From the NCBI GenBank assembly GCA_039707655.1, contig CM077671.1, forward strand, positions 370,389,220 to 370,453,219: 64,000 nucleotides of DNA. Reading direction: 5' to 3'. Positions 57,924-64,000 of the stretch are shown in pieces. Within the stretch, counting starts at the first letter, position 1; every line of letters begins with the position of its first letter. Both the position numbers and the translations under genes were made by a program. This DNA comes from Elymus sibiricus. Lineage: Eukaryota; Streptophyta; Magnoliopsida; Poales; Poaceae. The notes below the pieces were generated by a model. It was not told the DNA's origin. It did not search any database and was given only the letters and a program-made list of their open reading frames with translations.

Positions 57924-60900
57924 ATGGCCAGCGGCAAGTGGGAGGCCTCCACAGTCACAGACAAGGATATCCGGGAGCTCAAGGACGCCGGATACATCCC
58001 TGCCAACGTCTTCCACCGCGCCACCGAGGAGGGTCAGGTGATTCCCACCCCTAAACAAGGAGAAAGGGTGGTTTTCGTCCCCCATTTCATCCGGGGATTA
58101 GGCTTCCCACTTCACCCCTTTGTGAGGGGTCTGATGTTCTTTTACGGGCTCGATTTCCACGACCTTCCGCCGAACTCCTTCATGCACATATCTGCATTCA
58201 TCACTGTCTGCGAGGCTTTTCTGCGGGTGGAGCCACACTTCAGACTATGGCTTAAGACTTTCAACATTAAGCCGAAGTGTGTTGCCGGCGCGCACGCGGA
58301 CTTCGGCGGGGCAGTCATCGGCAAACTCCCACGCGCAGTGTGGCCATCTGGCACCTTCATCGACACCATTTAGACCTGGCAGAAGGAGTGGTTCTATATC
58401 ACTGAGCCAAAGGAGGAAGAGGGCGGAACTATTCCTGCTGAATGCGGAACTGTTCCTGCCGAATTCAGGTCCGGCCCCCCAACCAGATTGACCTCGTGGG
58501 TCCGAAAGGGCCTGGATTGGGGGTCGGCTACCGAAGTAGAGGACCTGCAGAGGCGCACCGCCTCCCTAATCAGGGAAGGCGTTGGCCTGACCAATGTGGT
58601 CCAGGTAATGCTTCGGCGACATGTCCTGCCATGCCAGCGCCGGAGTTCTCCTATGTGGGATTACCGGACCGGCGACGACCCTACAGTTCGTCGACTCTTC
58701 CGCACCACGCGGGAGAAACTATGGAAGGCGCTGTTCAAGGCACAGAAGGACTGGCCGGGCGAGGAGGAAGACCAGGGCTGGAATGCTGCCAAGCCTCCTT
58801 CCAAGGTATGTTATGATTTCAATAGATCGGCTTTATTCTTCCGTAGGTCACCTAAGGATTGTCCGATCACTTCTGCAGGAATGGCTGAAAAAAGCCAAGG
58901 ACTTCAAGAGTCCGGCTCCACAGCCCGAGGATCCCCGGTCCCCGCTGCTGTTGGAGATGCTCGTCGTGGCGCCCTACAAGGCGCCAGAGAAGAAAGAAAA
59001 GAAGAAGAAGACAGGCCGAGCTGGCCTGCGCACCAAGGACCAGCTAGAGGCTGAGTCCGAAGAGACCCACGCCTCCTCGAATCAAGAGGAGGAGGAGGAG
59101 GAGGAGCACGAGGTCGAGGGGGAGGCGATTCCCCCTTTACAAGAAAGAGGGCGACGTCACCGGACGCCTTGGAGGATGAACTTCCTCCAGCCCAGAAGAA
59201 AGCACGCCGGTCACAGGCGATCCTGTCCGACGATAGTTCGGCCTCGGACACCGAGTCCGAGGGGTTCAAGAGGGTTCCGCGAAGGACCCTCAGGGTTAAG
59301 CCCCCACCTCAAAGGTATAGATCCGAAGACCTTGCAAATACCAAGTTTCGTTAATATATTTAACATGCGAGCGTCAATTGACTTGCAGCCCGCCCCGCAT
59401 CCTTCCCACCGACCAAAACTTAGACGGGGAGACCCCGCCCGCCGATCTAGCAGAGAGCAGAAACGCGTCGCACCCTTCCCCTCCAGATGCCAATAAGGAA
59501 GGCACGGAGGTGTCATCCCAACAGGCTCCCCTGGAGCCGAACACTGGAGGCGGGGGCGACGAGATAATGGTCGAGGTTAATACCTCGGCCACCGAAGACC
59601 CGGGGGAGAAGACCCTCCCGGATACCGAGGAGACCGGTCAGGGAACTATCCAGTCACCTCCACAACTGTCTCCGGAGCACACCATGTGTCCGGAGACACA
59701 GCTTCAGTCCTCGACTGGGGATCGGGCTAACCGACCCCCACCGGTGCCTCCGACCACTGAGTGGCCGGCCATGGGGGAGGCTCTATCCAGCGCCTCCATC
59801 TCCGAGGAGCACCGCACCCTTATGGGTACGGTGCTGCAGAGCATTCGGTCCGTGGATACCGGACTGAAAGCGGCCTTCAACGGCCTCTTAACGGGTTTTC
59901 AGGTAAACAATGTAATGCCCCGTTTTTTGTAAGTCATTGATATGTTTAAGCAGTTGTTTATATACATAGCAGCCCCCGAGCCCTAGGTAACTTACCTGGG
60001 GGTCAAGACAAAAAATCCTTATCCGAACTATACATATGCTCAGATTGTTCGGTCATTCTTTTAAGGAGACGAGGCACAGGATTATGATAATTCGGAGGTC
60101 TGTGAACTCATATAATATGAGACTTTCGCATTTTTTGCAGGCATCGGCGGCGTCCGATAACGCCGCTGAAATAGAGGAGCTGAATCGGAAGCTTAAGAAC
60201 TCCGATGACGAGCTTAACGCTCTAAGCCGAAGATTCGACGAGGCTCAAGGTAAGCGGAGTGAAGTATCTAAACTTCATGTTTCCGTTCTATCAACACGAA
60301 TGCTTAATATAAGTCAATGCTTACGCAGCCTCGGTGAAAGAGATGGAGAAGCTCAAGGCCGAACTCAAGAAGGCAAAGCAGGAAACTGTTGTAGAAAAGG
60401 CGGCGGCCCAAGAGGCCGTAGCCGCACTATCTGCCTTGAGAGCTACCAGCGACAAGCACCAGGCTCGAGTGGAGGGGGTCCAACTGGAGCTTAAGGACGC
60501 CAGCAAGAAGTGCGAGGCCCTGGAGCTGAAAGAAAAAGAGCAGGCTGCCGAACTATCCACCCTAAAAACCGATCTTCAAAAGGAGCGGGTGGATAGGCGG
60601 ACCTTTGAAGAGGAAGTCAGCCAGGCCCAGGCTATACTGAGTGGACAGCCATATTTACTGCAGTGTGTCTTCGGAGATGATAGGTTCAAAGCTCTTACCC
60701 AAGTATGGCATTCCGTAGGCACTGGCTTGGACCTCCAGAAGAGCGCAGCGGACGCGAAGCAGTTCTATGCTTCGTGGGGAGAAGGAGATGAAGCCCGTGT
60801 TTTCTGAGCTCAATTCGAAGCCCACGAGCAAACTCCTCTCCTGAATGAGCAACTGAAGCAGCTGTTGGAGCTGCACAAGGTGGCGGAACCGGCCATGAGG

Positions 60901-61202
60901 ATCTCTGTATCCGGCTGTGGCCCGATGAGCCAATTCCCGACAGTTACTTCGGCCTGGTGCAGAAGCTGAGCGACGCCACTCCTCGGATCGACGCATTGAG
61001 GAGGTCTTCTTGCATCGAGGGGGCAAGGATGACCTTTGCGAAGGCCAAGGTACACTGGCCGGGGCTGGATCCGATGAAGGTGGCCACTGCTCCTCCGCCG
61101 CCTGGAAAAGAGTATAGGTGCCCCGAGCGGTACTTCTCCGGAGTTATGGAGGGTGCTCGGGCCATAGAGTCACAGTGTCGAAGAAATACTGTGTATGAGT
61201 AA
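57924..61202 (+). pseudogene. Antisense gene of the gypsy element (PF04195-like 'putative gypsy type transposon' protein)
   Basis: Starts MASGKWEASTVTDKDIREL; motifs VVFVPHFIRGLGFPLHPFVR, LPPNSFMHISAFITVCEAFL, WVRKGLDWGSATEVEDLQ. These are typical of the domain annotated putative gypsy type transposon. Further exons give an acidic/basic linker (58880-59340), coiled-coil segments (60140-60250, 60330-60640) and the end YFSGVMEGARAIESQCRR at 61202. Visible introns include 58807-58878 and 60250-60329. Lesions: TAG at 58371-58373, a frame change at about 59150-59170, and a stop at about 60805-60807. It runs against gag-pol, as aORFs do in Tat-lineage elements. Its function is unknown. Confidence 0.8.
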
Positions 61203-62472
61203 ACGGTTATGTAATATGTCCGAAGACTTTTTGGAACGCGTTTTTATGTATATAAAGTTTGCATGGTTTATCATGTCTTGTGTGTTTTGCATCCTTTATA
61301 ACTTCTTTGTGGCCGGTTAAATCTGAAGGCTGCGAGTCATCGGCTTCAGCCCCCAGGTAGATACTACGTGGGGTGTCGCTTCCAAAACACACTATAACCC
61401 TTAGCCGAACTATCGGTACCCGAAGGCGGTAGTGCGGGGTGGACTAGGCAATCGGACCAGAATGCTTTATTACCTTCACTTAGCTGTAGGAGCGCGAGAA
61501 AGGAGTGCAGGAGGCCGATAAATAGCCCCCAGGAGTTTGTGATGTTCGGACGAGCCGTGGCCAAAGCCTATATCACATGGTTCGGACTAATACCGAACCC
61601 ATCGCATTACATGGAGTAACCTCTGACGAGATTAGGTTAAGCTCGGAATCGCAGACCGGTTCTCGCATACCATGACAGTCAGTTTTCGGCTTTCTCCGCT
61701 GAGGCGCTTGACCAGACTAGCCGGAAGCACAATCGCAGCGGTGCTCCCTTTGCCCCTTTAGCCGAACGAGCGGAACATAAAGGGGCAAGCACAGGAGCCG
61801 GGCAACCCAACATTTGACCCAAGACACAGTTCGGAACCAATGCATATAAAGCGGAAGTCCAAGACGCCGAATACAAAATCAATTGTGCACAGGGCGATTT
61901 TAAGAGCGAGCCCTCGGTCTATTAGCCGGTTGCTTCGCAAAAGTATACCAAACAGGCTCGCAAGAAAAGAAGGAGAAAAATAGAGAATATGCTTAAAAAA
62001 CGTCAAACGAGCGTGCATAATATATCTATATTATACTAAACCATTCTTTTCATTCAAAGTGCTGATACAACTGTGTACAGGTATAGAAGATAAAATATAA
62101 ATCTTATAGGAGGGTGCTGCGCTAAGGGTTTTCGATTTGTGGCCTGACGTCCGCGATATGCCTTGCAGCGTATCCTCTCCTGCGACCACCAGGACGGTGT
62201 ATACCTTGATAGGTGTGCTGTTCGGCGAACGGACTATTGTAGAAGAGTCTTGAGAAGTCGCCGAAATTTGAACAAGCTTGACGCCTTAGTGGGTACTTGA
62301 CGGTACCTGCCATGTGTCCGAAGACATGTTTGAGGGTGATAGTTCGGTCTAGCCGAAGACTTACCCTACATCAATGTTCCCCCATCGTTGCCCATGGAAT
62401 TTCAAGCGCGAAGTTATGCACCCTCGGCACGTATTGTGCGGGAAATGGGGCCATGTGGTGGGGGGCGAATCC
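61203..62472. other. Non-coding segment between antisense gene and gag-protease
   Basis: Intergenic DNA within the element. In related elements reverse transcriptase and integrase would lie between protease and the antisense gene; here I see neither in any frame. Confidence 0.55.
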
Positions 62473-64000
62473 CTATTTATTGGGAGGGGAAGCTTCTGGA
62501 ATTTCGGTTTGAGACCGAGCTCGCTTCCCAGCCTTGGATGCCTTGACGGCGGACGTCGGCGTCTGCCGGTCATCGGTGTAATGGAATTCGGCCGCCAGGG
62601 CCAACGCATGTTCCTCAGTTCGGAGTGACCGCTCTGTATTGCCATTGACAGTGATGACCCCTCGGGGGCCAGGCATTTTGAGCTTGAGGTATGCGTAGTG
62701 CGGAACGGCGTTAAAGCGGGCGAACGCCGTACGGCCGAGCAGGGCGTGATAGCCGCTGCGGAATGGTACTATGTCGAAGATCAAGTCCTCACTTCGGAAG
62801 TTGTCGGGCGAGCCGAACACAACTTCCAGGCTTATAGAGCCTATACACCGGGCTTCAACGCCTGGGATCACTCCTTTAAAGGTAGTGTTACTGGGCTTGA
62901 TCCTTGACGGATCTATGCCCATCTTTTTCACCGTATCTGAGTAGATCAGATTGAGGCTACTTCCACCATCCATGAGGACTTTGGTTAGGTGGTACCCATC
63001 TATGATCGGGTCGAGGACAAGTGCGGCCGAACCCCCATGACGGATACTGGTCGGATGGTCACGTCGATCAAAAGTGATCGGATGTGCCGACCAGGGGATA
63101 TACTTCGGAGCTACAGGCTCTATGGCGTAGACATCCCGAAGGGCGCGTTTCCTTTCCTTTTTGGGTATATGAGTGGCGTAAATCATGTTTATTGTCTTCA
63201 CTTCTGAGGGGAATTTCTTTTGACCGCCACCGATCGGACCCCGAGGTTCATCCTCGTCCTCGCTGCGTGAGCTCATGCCTTGGTCCTCGGTAGCGAGCTT
63301 GCCGGCCTGTTTGAAAACCCAACAGTTACGATTAGTGTGATTGGCGGGCTTCTCCTAAGTGCCATGTATCTGGCAAGGCCTCTCCAGAATCTTGTCCAGC
63401 GGGGTAGGTCCGTCGTGTTTGCCTTTAGGAGGCTTTTTCCGCTGCGCAGAGCGGTTGTTGCGAAATCCGGCGTTTACAGCCGTGTCATCGGCATCACTGT
63501 TATTATGCCGGCGCTTGTTTTTGTTGCGCTTTGGTTTCCCGTTTCCATCCCGTACTTCGGAGGTTCCGGGGTCTTCGGGGTTATGGCTGCGTCTGGCCAG
63601 CCAATTATCCTCGCCCGCGCAAAAGCGGGTCATGAGTGATGTGAGGGCGGACATTGTCCTGGGTTTGTCTTGGCCGAGCTGTCGAGCTAGCCATTCATCC
63701 CGAATATTATGCCTGAAAGAGGCTATAGCTTCGGCGTCTGGGCAGTCTACGATCTGGTTTTTCTTGGTCAGGAAACGATTCCAGAATAGCCTCGCGGACT
63801 CTCCGGGTTTCTGAACGACATTACTTAGATCGGAGGAGTCCGGTGGCCGGACATAAGTGCCCTGGAAATTAGATCGGAATGCCTCTTCTAGGTCCTCCCA
63901 ACATCCAATGGAGTTTTCGGGGAGGCTATTTAGCCAGTGCCGAGCTGGCCCCTTGAGCTTTAGGGGCAGGTATTTGATGGCGTGGAGGTCATCTCCTCGT
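62473..64000 (-). pseudogene. Gypsy gag-protease polyprotein (partial at the window edge)
   Basis: One frame on the minus strand from the window end to a stop at 62473. The gag part has HWLNSLPENSIGCWEDLEEA, FRSNFQGTYVRP, ESARLFWNRFLTKKNQI and a Lys-rich stretch (63480-63560). The protease part has the active site VLMDGGSSLNLIYSD (about 62925-62970) and YHALLGRTAFARFNAVPHY (about 62700-62755). A TAG at 63355-63357 interrupts the frame between the two. It ends EASPPNK at 62476; reverse transcriptase does not follow. Confidence 0.85.

Larger units (their letters stand above)
56885..64000 (-). mobile_element. Fatima-type Ty3/gypsy element, minus strand, runs off the window
   Basis: The 3' LTR is 56885-57352. 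On the minus strand the internal order is gag (64000 to about 63360), protease (about 62900), a non-coding stretch, then a gene in the opposite direction (57924-61202), then the LTR. I find no reverse transcriptase, RNase H or integrase between protease and the antisense gene, so this is a non-autonomous or internally rearranged copy. The antisense gene type is known from Tat-lineage gypsy elements. The 5' LTR is outside the window. Confidence 0.85.

Noticed and set aside
57924..58373. 149-codon frame as an independent host gene
   Set aside because: The motifs are those of gypsy-element antisense proteins, and similar coding continues past the TAG stop within the element.

Overview
This is plant nuclear DNA, almost certainly from a Triticeae grass (wheat, Aegilops, barley or a close relative). 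The support is three copies of an Au-type SINE, several TA-flanked Stowaway MITEs with CTCCCTCC termini, a Ty3/gypsy LTR of the kind I know as Fatima, GC-rich monocot-style coding exons, and host genes with GT-AG introns separated by nested transposons. There are no bacterial operons, CRISPR arrays, rRNA or tRNA genes that I can support.

Layout. 1-8701: a complete, mutated Ty3/gypsy element on the minus strand (LTRs 26-1084 and 7662-8701, target duplication GATTG) inserted in the leucine-rich-repeat exon of a receptor kinase; the kinase pseudogene resumes at 8702-10787. 11042-11532: a broken 3' piece of a proteasome RPN3 gene. 11563-13840: a second, 5'-truncated but open receptor kinase. 14884-17760: an intact eight-exon RPN3 gene. 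This is the remains of a tandem duplication of a receptor kinase + RPN3 block. 17761-26115: intergenic, with MITEs, homopolymer runs and a predicted 3.4-kb Helitron (22223-25640). 26116-27677: a two-exon UDP-glycosyltransferase (UGT91-like). 28154-33254: a Ty1/copia element with unusually short 111-bp LTRs and target duplication GCCAC. 34291-36696: an eight-exon Alba-domain RGG protein gene. 37625-41517: a Mutator-like element (about 300-bp terminal inverted repeats, perfect 9-bp target duplication GCCATTTAT) that carries a multi-exon plant mobile domain gene and no recognisable transposase; it split an older RNase H-like pseudogene. 42753-46199: a ten-exon pepsin-type aspartyl protease with a C-terminal GPI-like tail. 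46200-64000: gene-poor and repeat-rich, ending in a nest of three LTR elements (a gypsy LTR plus integrase piece, a long LTR-like block, and a minus-strand Fatima-type element that carries gag-protease plus an antisense gene and seems to lack reverse transcriptase and integrase).

The likely expressed host genes are RPN3 (26S proteasome lid), the UGT, the Alba protein and the aspartyl protease; the second receptor kinase may be expressed but lacks its N-terminus. They have unrelated housekeeping or specialised roles and do not form a pathway. Exon structures were built by hand from GT-AG sites; for RPN3, Alba, the protease, the UGT and the second kinase the summed exons divide exactly by three and end at one stop, which supports the models. 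The most notable find is the plant-mobile-domain gene inside a long-TIR Mutator-like element.
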